A DNA stretch of 64,000 nt from Ktedonobacterales bacterium (GTDB lineage Bacteria; Chloroflexota; Ktedonobacteria; Ktedonobacterales; Ktedonobacteraceae): assembly GCA_027451525.1 (NCBI GenBank), contig DAIDJF010000024.1:1-64000 (forward strand). The letters are read 5' to 3'. The translations under genes were made by a program, and so were the position numbers. Within the stretch, counting starts at the first letter, position 1, and the number at the start of each line of letters is the position of its first letter. Under the pieces are notes generated by a model. That model had not been told where the DNA came from and searched no databases. It saw nothing but the letters and a program-made list of their open reading frames with translations. This document shows, piece by piece, positions 16,142-25,356 of the stretch.

Positions 16142-18502
16142 ATGAATCCTGACCGTAATAAAGGTGGGATGACAGTTAATGCACTTATGCAAACAGGGAT
16201 GTTTATCTCTATTGCAGTTGCTGTTATCTCTGTTGCTGCGCTTGGTCTGGTTGGTACACAAAGTGTCTCACCAAACAACAGAACCATGTTTGATCTGGTT
16301 GTGTTGTTTTGTGTTATCGCCGTTGTGTTGGGTATTCTCATTACACAATTTATTGTGCAACGCCGCGTAAAAGACCGCGTTATCGCTCTGGTTGATACTT
16401 GTCGTGACTATGCGGGTGGAGATCGTACTGTGCGGGCTGCGGTGAGCGGTGATGATGAATTTGGCATGCTCGCGATGTCTTTGAATACATTGCTTGATGG
16501 GCAGGGACAGAGCAATGGAGTCGCTGGGGCTTCGTCCATTGCTGGTGGTGAGGCGGCAGCATTGCAGGCACAAATTGAAAAGTTGTTACAAGAGGTTAGC
16601 GCGGTTGGTGATGGAGACTTGAGCGTACAGGCGGAAGTCACGCCTGATACGTTGGGTGTGTTGGCGGACTCATTTAACTACATGATTGAAGAGTTGGCAA
16701 AGGTTGTAGGACGAGTACAATCGACGGCTGTACAGGTAACGAATGCCACACGCCGTATTCTTGACCGTTCCGCTGAATTGGCACAAGCTTCAGAGGCGCA
16801 GGTAGAACAGATCGCACAAACGACAAGATCGGTTGAAGCTCTGGCGACCTTTATTCAAGGCGTGGCACGTGACGCGCAATCGAGCGTGGAAGTGGCGCAA
16901 GAAGCACTCCAAAACGCAACCCGTGGTCAGCAAGCTGTGCGTGAGACGATTGAGGGTATGATGCTCATTCGCGAAAACGTGCAGGAAACTTCTAAGAAGA
17001 TTAAACGCCTTGGTGAACGCTCTAATGAGATCAGCGAAATTGTGCGTATCATTGATGATATCGCTGATCAGACGAACTTGCTCGCACTGAACGCCGCTAT
17101 TCAGTCTGCCATGGCTGGTGAGCATGGGCGTGGTTTTGCTGTTGTGGCCGATGAAATCCGCCAGCTTGCAGAACGTTCGACCGAGTCTACGAAACGTATT
17201 GCAACACTTGTAAAAAGTATTCAAGGCGATACCTACGAAGCCGTGGTTGCTATGGAAGATAGCACGCAAGAGGTGGTCAAGGGGTCGCAGTTGGCTGATG
17301 AAGCCGGTCGCTCGCTTAATACCATTTATAGTGCTGTAGAACGTCAGGCGCAAATGATTCAAGGTATTGCGCGTTTTGCAAATGAGCAGACCCCCGTTTC
17401 TGAAGCGGTGGCAATTGCAATGACTCGTATCTCAGAGATCACTCGTCAGACGGACGCTGGTACACAGGATGCCGCCGTAAGTGTGAGTTATCTCGCTGAG
17501 CTTGCGGAACAGTTACGCTCTTCAGTGTCTACCTTCCGTTTGCCAGAACGTGCTGGCGAAATGGCGGGAGCATTTTCAACCTCTGTAACCGAGATGTCTA
17601 ATGGCGCAAGCAATCCTGCCTTCCCGCCCCTGCTACCACCTGAAAGTGGTTGGAATGGTTTTGCTGATAATTTCCCTCCATTGCCAGAGCCGGGTGCTTC
17701 TGGTTCTCTGATTGCGATGAGCGCACGTCAGAGTGGGTCGCAGTTCGCGTTTAATCAACAGGAGTCTAATGGGCAGCAGGGCTTTGGTGGTATGGGATTT
17801 GGCGGCCAGCAAGGCTTTGGTAATCAACCCAGTTTTGGTGGACAAGAAGGCTTTGGTGGTATGGGCACAGGTATGCAATCTGGCTGGGAGCAGTCACCAG
17901 CGGGAGGACAGTCCTATTATCCGAGCCAGTCTGGTTCAGGGCGTGGAGCACAGAATTTTGGTGGACAACAGGGCTTTAGTGGGCAGCCGGGCTTTGGTGG
18001 GTCACAGGGATTTGGCGGGCAGCAAGGCTTTAGTGGGCCACAGAGCTTTGGCGGGCAGCAAGACTTTGGCGGGTCGCAAGGCTTTGGTGGGTCGCAAGGC
18101 TTTGGTGGGTCGCAGGGCTTTGGCGGACAACAAGACTTTGGCGGACAGCAGGGTTTTGGTGGACAGCAAGACTTTGGCGGGCAGCAGGGTTTTGGTGGGT
18201 CGCAGGGCTTTGGCGGACAACAAGACTTTGCGGAGATGGAGCGTTATGAGAATCAACAAATGTATGGCATGAACGGGCAGCAATCGTTTGCCCCGCCTGC
18301 CACAGGTTTTGGTTCTCAAGGGCGAAATGGTTTCTCTGGGCAAACGGCTCAGCCTACAAATATGGCAAGTTTTATGCAGCAGCAGCCACAGTCAGGCCAG
18401 CCGAATACACTTCGTCCGCGCCGAACACCCGGACCCAATGGGTCAAATCAGGGTCAAAATCCGTTTGGTCAAGATCAGACACCGTTTCCCAAGAATGGCT
18501 AG
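16142..18502 (+). CDS. Methyl-accepting receptor without sensory loop, with GFGG(Q/S)Q-repeat tail
   Basis: A 786-residue receptor. Two transmembrane helices (about residues 18-38 and 47-69) are joined by only about 10 residues, so there is no extracytoplasmic ligand domain. Two HAMP-like modules (about 70-120 and 140-200) lead into a signalling coiled coil. Its hairpin tip IADQTNLLALNAAIQSAMAGE and GRGFAVVADEIRQLAERS are the CheA/CheW contact region. After about residue 540 the protein becomes Gly/Gln/Phe/Ser-rich and includes 15 consecutive hexapeptides based on GFGG(Q/S)Q (about 605-694). No NWETF-type CheR tether is present. AGGAGG precedes the ATG. It most resembles PilJ by context. Confidence 0.88.
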   Translation: MNPDRNKGGMTVNALMQTGMFISIAVAVISVAALGLVGTQSVSPNNRTMFDLVVLFCVIAVVLGILITQFIVQRRVKDRVIALVDTCRDYAGGDRTVRAAVSGDDEFGMLAMSLNTLLDGQGQSNGVAGASSIAGGEAAALQAQIEKLLQEVSAVGDGDLSVQAEVTPDTLGVLADSFNYMIEELAKVVGRVQSTAVQVTNATRRILDRSAELAQASEAQVEQIAQTTRSVEALATFIQGVARDAQSSVEVAQEALQNATRGQQAVRETIEGMMLIRENVQETSKKIKRLGERSNEISEIVRIIDDIADQTNLLALNAAIQSAMAGEHGRGFAVVADEIRQLAERSTESTKRIATLVKSIQGDTYEAVVAMEDSTQEVVKGSQLADEAGRSLNTIYSAVERQAQMIQGIARFANEQTPVSEAVAIAMTRISEITRQTDAGTQDAAVSVSYLAELAEQLRSSVSTFRLPERAGEMAGAFSTSVTEMSNGASNPAFPPLLPPESGWNGFADNFPPLPEPGASGSLIAMSARQSGSQFAFNQQESNGQQGFGGMGFGGQQGFGNQPSFGGQEGFGGMGTGMQSGWEQSPAGGQSYYPSQSGSGRGAQNFGGQQGFSGQPGFGGSQGFGGQQGFSGPQSFGGQQDFGGSQGFGGSQGFGGSQGFGGQQDFGGQQGFGGQQDFGGQQGFGGSQGFGGQQDFAEMERYENQQMYGMNGQQSFAPPATGFGSQGRNGFSGQTAQPTNMASFMQQQPQSGQPNTLRPRRTPGPNGSNQGQNPFGQDQTPFPKNG
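17954..18223 (+). repeat. 18-bp coding tandem repeat (15 units) encoding FG-type hexapeptides
   Basis: Fifteen 18-base units, each encoding a hexapeptide of the form (G/D/N/S)-F-(G/S)-G-(Q/S)-(Q/P), run without interruption inside the receptor gene. Degenerate relatives lie upstream at about 17770-17875. Synonymous positions vary between units (ggc/ggt, caa/cag), so the array is not a very recent expansion and is maintained at protein level. Copy number could vary by slippage. Confidence 0.9.
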
Positions 18503-18543
18503 TCTGGTGAGTAACATGTCGAGCATTGAGAGGATGGGAATAG

Positions 18544-18566
18544 GGGGAAGGGACGCCTTCCCCTCT
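18544..18566 (+). terminator. Weak hairpin between receptor and cheA-like genes
   Basis: GGGGAAGG (18544-18551) pairs with CCTTCCCC (18556-18563) around a GACG loop and is followed by a pyrimidine-rich TCTCTCTTA stretch. This could be a partial terminator that lowers expression of the kinase gene relative to the receptor. Confidence 0.45.
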
Positions 18567-18607
18567 CTTATATCTCTGCAATAATGAAATGAGTGGGTGT
18601 GCGCAAC

Positions 18608-21600
18608 ATGTCGAATGCATATGATAAACAATCCCTGCTAGATTCGTTCTCTGAAGAGGTAAATAGTTATTTGCCCGAAATCGAGGCGAATTTGGAGCGT
18701 CTGGCACAATCACCTGGCGACATGGAGGCCCTTGAAGAAACGCATCGCCGCACCCATACTATCGGTGGCTCTGCTTCGATGATGGATTTTCCAGGTCTGG
18801 CCCATGTCGCTCATGGTATGGAAGATATTCTGAGTGATGTTCAGGATGGATTAACGGTCCTAGATGAGCCGACGCTGAGTTTACTGCGCCGTTCGCTGGC
18901 GCGGGTGCGTCGTTTGCTCAATGGTATTCGTGAAGGGCAGAAAGATACCAAAAAAGAAGAGGCGATTATTGCTGAAGATGATGCTGATTATGAGCAATAT
19001 CGCACAGTACTGGCCACTTCTTTACAACAGCAACCTGCATCGGCGATCGTAGCGGACCTATCAGGCAATGCTATGGCGGGGGCATTTTTTCAAGCTCCGG
19101 CAACCCCGTCTTTTGGGCCTGTTGAGACTGCTACAAACATGCCATCCTTTGATGAAGTCTTAGCTTCATTTCGTACTCCTGCGGTCTCTTCTAGCGAGGA
19201 TGTAGGCTGGCCCGAAGAGGCAATGCTTTCTTCCTCGGTGCCCATGCCAGGGCAACCTCAAGCGGCCGCGATGTCTGCACCAGTCCAAGACATACGCGTA
19301 GAACAGCTAACCACGCCTCAATTCCAGGGAATGCAACCAAGTGCTCTGGATGAATTGGTTGCATCCACGCGGAAAACTCCTTCCGCCAAATTGCCACCGG
19401 CTATGCCGCCAACGCCTCTTTCACCGCCTGCCGCTTATGATCTGGCGGATTTAGCTGGACGTAACGACAATCAGGTCAGCAATGGCTTGTATCCTGTTCC
19501 TTCGTATCCCGCTGTTCCTGAACGGCATGTGCCTGTCTCCGCGCCATCGGCTCTGCCGTCTGTTTTCACGGAAACACAGCAGCGCATGCAGACAGTGGAA
19601 GCACAAATGGAGTCTTTGAAAAACGTTGTCTCACAGTTGCGCTCAGCTATGACCGTGATTGAGGAACAACGGGCGGAGTTCAAAGGTTTCCTGGACCGAC
19701 CGAAAGATGCCCTTGAACTTATGGTTGATTGGGCCGGTCGCGCCATGGGCTTAAATTTGCGTAACAGTCCAGAGCAGGTGCGTCGTTATCTGCCACTCTC
19801 GGTGATGTGGGTCTCAAATACCAAATTAAAGAAGGTCCTTGAACTCCTGCATCAGGTGACGAATGGCGTCAATGCTACAGATGAGCAGATACAAGTGGCA
19901 TTAGAGCAGTTGCAGACGGCGATTACTTCATGTGGTGATGCCTTTCAAGAGCTATCAGCGCGCGCGGTTTTAACACAAGAGCCAGGGTGGACATCCTGGG
20001 AAATGCAGGTTACCAATAGAAACGCTCCGCACACTGTCCGCGAAAGTGTCACGTTTGAGCGTCATGGTGATCTACAGGCTATTCGTGCTGAGATTGAGGC
20101 GCAATTGCGTGAGGAGATGCGGCGCGAGTATGAAGCGCGTCCTATTTCGCTTGCGGCCCGCGCAGAGTTGGAACAGCAGATACGCGCGGAAGTGCGCCAG
20201 GAATTTGAGTCGCGCCGCCAGTTGCAAACACGTGTTGCAGGGCCAGAGGAAAAAGAGACGCGACAAGAGTTAGAGGCGCGTGTGCGCGATGAGATTGAGA
20301 TTCAGGTTCGGCAGGAATTTCTTGATATGATCGCTCGTAATACGGGCGAGGCAGGTACTCAACCCGCTTCTGGAGCGCAAACTCCTGCTGCCAGTACGAC
20401 TTCTAATTACCTGGATCGTGTGAGTGAGGGACTCTCTTCTGGCGCGGGGCTAACGCCTTCTGCCTCACAGCCTTTAGCACAATCGGCGTCAATTACGAAC
20501 GTAGAAATGCCGCAAGGGCAATCCGCACTACCCTCGCAGTCGCGAATTTCGACCACGCCGAGTAAACCATCTTCTCCCCAAAACTTTACGGGTGATCTTG
20601 GTGAGGAGGCGGCTGAGATTTTCAAGCTAGAGGCTGAAGAGCATTTACAGTCGATTAGCTTAAATGCGGCGGCTTTGGAGAAAGCTCCGACGAATCGTGA
20701 GCATATTCAAGGTATTCGCCGTGCTACGCATACGCTCAAGGGCGCGGCTGGCATGATGGGGTTCCGGGCAATCTCCGACCTTTGCCATGTTTCAGAAGAC
20801 CTGCTAGATCGCATTATGGAAGATGAGGTTGCGATTTCACCGGCCATGCTCAGCATCATTCTGGACACGGTGGAGACGCTTGATCAGCTCATTAATAGCA
20901 ATAAGATGGATTCGGCTGCTGATGAGGCGCGTGTTCAGGCTCTTCGTGTGCGTTATAAGACTCTATTGGGCAATGGGGATGCCGCGACGGCAGGACGTGC
21001 TGGGCAGGAAGATCAATCTGATCCCCTCTTTATGGCTGGTGTGATTGTTGATGAGGAGGTAGAGGTTCAACGCACGGCTCCCGGTGATCTAAATGTACGT
21101 GTACGTCTCCAACGTTTGGACGAATTGGTCAATCTCTTTGGTGAGTTGCTGGTCAACCGTAGTGTTTTGGAAGAACGTATCCAGCGTCTCATTCGTGCCG
21201 TGGCTGATGTCGGTCTGAGTAGCACTCGTTTGCGCGATGTTGGTCAGAAACTCGAAAGTAACTTTGAGGCCGCGACCCTCCCTAGTGGACGCTCAATCCA
21301 GGTCATGCCGGGCGAAGGGGAGCAACGCGCTAAGGGTGCCAATGGCTTGAAAAATGGGAAAGTGAGTAACCAGCCAGCGCACCTTGCGGAGTTTGACGAA
21401 TTGGAACTGGACCGTTATACAGAATTCCATCGGTTAGCGCGTGGTTTGAGCGAAGGCATCTCGGACATGACAACATTGAGTACCGAGATGGAAGCAATTA
21501 TCCGTGAATGTGAAAGCGTGTTTGCGCGTGAAAATCGCCTTAGCACCACGTTCCAAGATCGCCTGATGAAAGTACGCCTTGTGCCACTTTCGACGATGGC

Positions 21601-23080
21601 TCCGCGTCTCTACCGCGCGGCTCGTGCTGTTGCCTTGAAACAGGGAAAAGATTTCGAGTTCTTGCTAGAGGGTGAGGAGACCGAGGTTGATCGCAGTGTC
21701 TATGAAGAGATTGCTGGCCCATTGCTGCATCTCATGCGTAACGCGGTAAACCATGCGATTGAGACACCAGAGGTGCGTATCCAGAGAGGGAAACCACCTG
21801 TAGGACAAATTAAGTTTTCCGCGTCGTATGAAGGGAACCAGGTCGTGATTACCGTGCGTGATGACGGAACTGGTATTAATCCTGAAAGTGTGCGGAATAC
21901 TGCTATTGCGCGTGGTTTAATCAGGCCAGATCAGATATTGAGCGAAAATGATTTGATAGAGCTGATCTTCCGTCCGGGCTTCTCAACGGCTGAGTTTTTA
22001 AGTGAGGAAAGTGGTCGCGGTGTTGGTCTGGATGTCGTGCGCGATAGTGTATCACGCTTGCGCGGAGCCATCGAGGTAGAATCAACGCCGGGCAAGGGAA
22101 CGGCATTTACGATGCGTTTCCCCACCAGTATGGCAATTCAAAGTGCGATGATGGTGCGTGTCGCCGACCAGACGTTTGCGGTGCCTGCTGTCATGGTAGA
22201 GTCAATTGGGCGTCTGGATAACTACAAGCGGACCACCGTTGCCGGTCAACCCGCTGTAGTGGGGCGTAACGAAGTATACCCGCTATATACGCTGGCACAG
22301 TACCTCTCGTTGCCCGTTGGTCAGCTTGATGAGAAGTCGCAGTTGCTGTTTATAAATACAGGTGGACAACGGGTCGCGTTAGTGGCGGAAGAGATCAAGG
22401 GCAAACTGGACATTGTGATGAAAAACCTTGGCCCACACCTGCGCCACGTGAATGGGATTGCAGGTGCTACCGTGCTTGGTAATGGGCAGGTAGTCCTTGT
22501 TCTGGAACTCACAGAACTGCTTTCGGCGCGCATGAAGCCGGGAATTGTTCCCACGCGCCAGAGTGCGGTGGCTCCGAAGGTACAGGCGCAAACGCCCGTT
22601 GTACCTGTTGAAGAGGTATTCAGCGAGCGTCAAACGCCTGCACCAGTTGGAGGGCGCGTTCCCGCCCCCACCGCGCTCCCTGCTGGCGGCTCAGAGCGCG
22701 GAAAGTACGTATTGGTGGTGGATGATAGTCCCAGCGTGCGCCGTGTCGTAGGCAATATGCTCAAGCAGAATAACTGGGAGGTGCAGATGGCGCGTGATGG
22801 CGTGGAGGCGTTGGAGGTGATTGCGGGAGAGACGCCAGCGGCTGTGCTGCTTGATATCGAGATGCCGCGTATGGATGGTTACGAGTTGATTGCGACAGTG
22901 CGCGCACAAGAGCAGTATCGCACGTTACCACTTGTTGTACTGACTTCGCGTGCTGCTTCTAAGCACCAACAACGTGCTATGCAGTTGGGTGCCAGCGCAT
23001 ATGTGATTAAGCCATACCAGGATGAAGAGTTGTTGAACCTGCTGAAATCGTTGGTCTATGGGGCTGCCGTTCGTATGTAA
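18608..23080 (+). CDS. ChpA-like giant hybrid CheA histidine kinase
   Basis: This roughly 1490-residue kinase has two Hpt domains. Hpt1 has His50 in HTIGGSA, with Gly where the usual Lys follows. Hpt2 has His708 in the canonical HTLKGAA. A long Pro/Ala-rich linker and an Arg/Glu-rich coiled coil (about 480-580) separate them. A CheA dimerisation region, an HATPase (LLHLMRNAVNHAIE, DDGTGI, GRGVGLDVV), a CheW-like domain and a C-terminal receiver with Asp1416 (LLDIEMPRMDGYE) follow. The kinase should phosphorylate the PilG- and PilH-like receivers. ATG 18608 is preferred; GTG 18593 is possible and neither has a strong ribosome-binding site. Confidence 0.9.
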   Translation: MSNAYDKQSLLDSFSEEVNSYLPEIEANLERLAQSPGDMEALEETHRRTHTIGGSASMMDFPGLAHVAHGMEDILSDVQDGLTVLDEPTLSLLRRSLARVRRLLNGIREGQKDTKKEEAIIAEDDADYEQYRTVLATSLQQQPASAIVADLSGNAMAGAFFQAPATPSFGPVETATNMPSFDEVLASFRTPAVSSSEDVGWPEEAMLSSSVPMPGQPQAAAMSAPVQDIRVEQLTTPQFQGMQPSALDELVASTRKTPSAKLPPAMPPTPLSPPAAYDLADLAGRNDNQVSNGLYPVPSYPAVPERHVPVSAPSALPSVFTETQQRMQTVEAQMESLKNVVSQLRSAMTVIEEQRAEFKGFLDRPKDALELMVDWAGRAMGLNLRNSPEQVRRYLPLSVMWVSNTKLKKVLELLHQVTNGVNATDEQIQVALEQLQTAITSCGDAFQELSARAVLTQEPGWTSWEMQVTNRNAPHTVRESVTFERHGDLQAIRAEIEAQLREEMRREYEARPISLAARAELEQQIRAEVRQEFESRRQLQTRVAGPEEKETRQELEARVRDEIEIQVRQEFLDMIARNTGEAGTQPASGAQTPAASTTSNYLDRVSEGLSSGAGLTPSASQPLAQSASITNVEMPQGQSALPSQSRISTTPSKPSSPQNFTGDLGEEAAEIFKLEAEEHLQSISLNAAALEKAPTNREHIQGIRRATHTLKGAAGMMGFRAISDLCHVSEDLLDRIMEDEVAISPAMLSIILDTVETLDQLINSNKMDSAADEARVQALRVRYKTLLGNGDAATAGRAGQEDQSDPLFMAGVIVDEEVEVQRTAPGDLNVRVRLQRLDELVNLFGELLVNRSVLEERIQRLIRAVADVGLSSTRLRDVGQKLESNFEAATLPSGRSIQVMPGEGEQRAKGANGLKNGKVSNQPAHLAEFDELELDRYTEFHRLARGLSEGISDMTTLSTEMEAIIRECESVFARENRLSTTFQDRLMKVRLVPLSTMAPRLYRAARAVALKQGKDFEFLLEGEETEVDRSVYEEIAGPLLHLMRNAVNHAIETPEVRIQRGKPPVGQIKFSASYEGNQVVITVRDDGTGINPESVRNTAIARGLIRPDQILSENDLIELIFRPGFSTAEFLSEESGRGVGLDVVRDSVSRLRGAIEVESTPGKGTAFTMRFPTSMAIQSAMMVRVADQTFAVPAVMVESIGRLDNYKRTTVAGQPAVVGRNEVYPLYTLAQYLSLPVGQLDEKSQLLFINTGGQRVALVAEEIKGKLDIVMKNLGPHLRHVNGIAGATVLGNGQVVLVLELTELLSARMKPGIVPTRQSAVAPKVQAQTPVVPVEEVFSERQTPAPVGGRVPAPTALPAGGSERGKYVLVVDDSPSVRRVVGNMLKQNNWEVQMARDGVEALEVIAGETPAAVLLDIEMPRMDGYELIATVRAQEQYRTLPLVVLTSRAASKHQQRAMQLGASAYVIKPYQDEELLNLLKSLVYGAAVRM

Positions 23081-23091
23081 AGGGAAGTGTT

Positions 23092-23313
23092 ATGGGCGTA
23101 GAGCGTACTGTTGTACGCTGGCATGCATTGCACCAGGCTTTGCTGCGTGATATCGAGCGGTTAGAGGTGCAGGCTCAGCTTGCGTCGGCGATCACGAATG
23201 GAGAAGTCGGGTCGGTAGATAATCGACAAGAGCAAGACATACGGCTGGAATTGGTAAAGGCCAGGGAGAAGTTACATCTCCTTGGCCCATGTCCTAAGCC
23301 GATGATGGGCTAG
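23092..23313 (+). CDS. Small coiled-coil protein, last gene of the chemosensory cluster
   Basis: A 73-residue, highly charged helical protein (HQALLRDIERLEVQAQLA, then IRLELVKAREKLHLLG) with no recognised family. It starts 11 bases after the cheA-like stop with AGGGAAG upstream, so it is very probably translated with the cluster. It ends 3 bases from the convergent leuB stop. It could be an accessory or adaptor of the kinase complex; this is only inferred from position. Confidence 0.6.
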   Translation: MGVERTVVRWHALHQALLRDIERLEVQAQLASAITNGEVGSVDNRQEQDIRLELVKAREKLHLLGPCPKPMMG

Positions 23314-23316
23314 TTG

Positions 23317-24423
23317 CTATACTGCTATGTGCGTGAGCGCGGCGATCACCTGCTGTCCCATTTCCTCGGTGTTGGCGACTGGTTTCCCCGCCTCGCGCAG
23401 ATCTTCTGTGCGTATTCCCTCATCAATACATTGTTCGACCGCTTTCTCAATCGCGTTTGCTTCTTGCGTTAAGCCGAGCGAGTAACGTAGAAGGAGAGCC
23501 GCTGAGAGGATAGCAGCGAGCGGATTGGCTTTATGTTGACCCGCGATGTCGGGTGCCGAGCCGTGAATGGGTTCGTAGAGACCAAAGAGACCATGCGCGG
23601 TTTTGCGTGTCCCCAGACTTGCGGATGGCAGCATCCCCATTGAGCCTGCTAGCATGGAGGCCTCGTCCGTCAGGATATCTCCAAACAGGTTTTCTGTGAC
23701 GATCACGTCAAAGTTATTGGGGCGGCGAATCATGTGCATCGCGCATGCATCAACCAGCAGATGTTCCAGCTCGACGTCAGGATATTCCTCTCCTATGCGT
23801 GTCGCCACCTGACGCCAGAGGCGTGATGAGCTGAGGACATTGGCCTTATCAACAGAGGTCACCTTGCGGCGGCGTCCACGGGCCAGATCAAAGGCCGTGC
23901 GTACGATGCGTTCAATTTCTGCCTCTGTATAGATGAGTGTATCAATCGCCTCTGTTCCCTGGGCGGTCGTGCGAATTTCGCTCGGTTTGCCAAAATAAAG
24001 ACCGCCCGTCAACTCGCGCACGACGAGCATGTCAGTACCGCGTAATACGTCGGCCTTGATAGTTGAGGCATTGATTAGTGCATTAAACGGGCGCACCGGG
24101 CGCAAATTTGCATATAACTCAAAGCCTTTGCGTAGACGGAAGAGGGCGCGTTCTGGTTGCACCTTTGAATTTGGCCCTTCGTAGCGTGCCGAGCCTCCCA
24201 CGGCTCCAAAAAGAATCGCGTCGCTTTGCTGACACAACTCCATTGTTGCGTCCGAAATGGCATCGCCTTCGGCCATAATGGCAGCCACACCTACCAACGC
24301 TTTATGGAACGTAAACGTATGTCCATAGTGCTGCCCAATGGCGCTTAAGACATTGACAGCCTGCTCGGTGACTTCTGGCCCGATACCATCGCCAGCGAGA
24401 ACCGCAATAGTGTATGTTCCCAC
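23317..24423 (-). CDS. leuB: 3-isopropylmalate dehydrogenase
   Basis: LeuB oxidises and decarboxylates 3-isopropylmalate with NAD in leucine synthesis. The 368-residue protein has [20 protein letters not shown] at its N-terminus, the substrate-binding RxxxxLR-type arginines ([19 protein letters not shown]), [35 protein letters not shown] split by metal-binding aspartates, and [12 protein letters not shown] for NAD. I placed the start at GTG 24423 because AAGGAG lies 8 bases upstream and the family begins here; a longer in-frame ATG exists at 24597 but adds non-homologous residues. No other leu genes are in the window. Confidence 0.95.
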   Translation of the reverse strand: MGTYTIAVLAGDGIGPEVTEQAVNVLSAIGQHYGHTFTFHKALVGVAAIMAEGDAISDATMELCQQSDAILFGAVGGSARYEGPNSKVQPERALFRLRKGFELYANLRPVRPFNALINASTIKADVLRGTDMLVVRELTGGLYFGKPSEIRTTAQGTEAIDTLIYTEAEIERIVRTAFDLARGRRRKVTSVDKANVLSSSRLWRQVATRIGEEYPDVELEHLLVDACAMHMIRRPNNFDVIVTENLFGDILTDEASMLAGSMGMLPSASLGTRKTAHGLFGLYEPIHGSAPDIAGQHKANPLAAILSAALLLRYSLGLTQEANAIEKAVEQCIDEGIRTEDLREAGKPVANTEEMGQQVIAALTHIAV

Positions 24424-24630
24424 AACGAATGCTCCTTTGATGATGTGAGAGAGCGCATAGCGTCCACTCAGATATACTAATGATATATGATACGACATCG
24501 TATAGCGTGTGACTACAGTGGGGTTGCTTCGCATGCGAAAAAGCTTTGCTGGCGGAGAAAAAGGGCGAGGAAATTCTATGAAGTGAGTTACAAGCAACCT
24601 AAGCTGTTTCTAGCGTAGTGTAGCAAAACA

Positions 24631-24639
24631 TGCTATAAT
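24631..24639 (+). promoter_or_regulatory. Extended -10 promoter for the Nuo-like operon
   Basis: TG-C-TATAAT at 24631-24639 is a perfect extended -10. No good -35 is visible, as is common for this class. The 5' leader contains a hairpin CAATGGGT/ACCCATTG (24711-24718 with 24727-24734) just before the AGAGGAG ribosome-binding site, without a T-run. Confidence 0.6.
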
Positions 24640-24750
24640 TAGGTGCGAGATGGAGTGCAAATCACACCCCTCAAGGTCTTGTCTCTCATCCTTAAACTAT
24701 ATAAACCGAGCAATGGGTGCTGCTAGACCCATTGTAGAGGAGTTCTTATC

Positions 24751-25353
24751 ATGAGCAGCGATATAAAACAGAATGGGAATACTTCGGCTCCAGCGGGTAA
24801 GCGAAGACCTGTCCCAATTGTTATGGCGAGTGGGCCACATGAGTATATTCCAGGTGATCAAGAGCTGCCAGTCCAACTGACAAGTCTTGCGGATATGTTA
24901 CAGTGGGCGCAAAACTGGGCGCGCTCGAAATCTGTCTGGCCTTTAGGTTATGGTTTGGCGTGTTGCGCTATCGAGATGATGGCATCGGCACAAGCCCACT
25001 ATGATTTATCGCGCTTCGGTTCAGAAGTGTTCCGATCCAGCCCACGTCAAGCAGATTTGATGATTGTAGCAGGCACGGTTTCTGTCAAGATGGGGCCGCG
25101 TTTGCGCCTGCTGTGGGAGCAGATGCCAGATCCGAAATGGGTTATCAGTATGGGGCAATGCGCCAATTCTGGCGGCGAATTTTATGATAGTTATTATACT
25201 GTGCAAGGCGTGGATACAATAGTTCCTGTTGATGTCTATGTTCCGGGGTGTCCGCCTCGTCCAGAAGCACTGATTGAGGGTATCCTCAAACTGCGCGAGA
25301 AGATCGCGAAGCAGGGTCTCAAGGTGCGCGGTGAAAAGGAAATAGAGGTATAG
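24751..25353 (+). CDS. NuoB-like [4Fe-4S] subunit (complex I N2-cluster type)
   Basis: The 200-residue protein has a disordered N-terminal tail of about 50 residues and then a full NuoB core. It has [15 protein letters not shown] with the double cysteine, [17 protein letters not shown], the third cysteine in [10 protein letters not shown] and the fourth in [12 protein letters not shown]. All four ligands of the N2-type cluster are therefore intact. In complex I, N2 passes electrons to quinone together with NuoD. No NuoD or NuoC gene follows here, so the electron acceptor is unclear. The hydrogenase small-subunit alternative is less likely because the NuoB motifs are nearly canonical. A strong ribosome-binding site (AGAGGAG) precedes the ATG. 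Confidence 0.9.
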   Translation: MSSDIKQNGNTSAPAGKRRPVPIVMASGPHEYIPGDQELPVQLTSLADMLQWAQNWARSKSVWPLGYGLACCAIEMMASAQAHYDLSRFGSEVFRSSPRQADLMIVAGTVSVKMGPRLRLLWEQMPDPKWVISMGQCANSGGEFYDSYYTVQGVDTIVPVDVYVPGCPPRPEALIEGILKLREKIAKQGLKVRGEKEIEV

Positions 25354-25356
25354 TCT

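Noticed and set aside
17733-18272. 179-codon alternative frame in the receptor repeat region, plus several antisense frames.
   Set aside because: Open only because the 18-bp repeat is periodic; the receptor frame is continuous and has domain homology.
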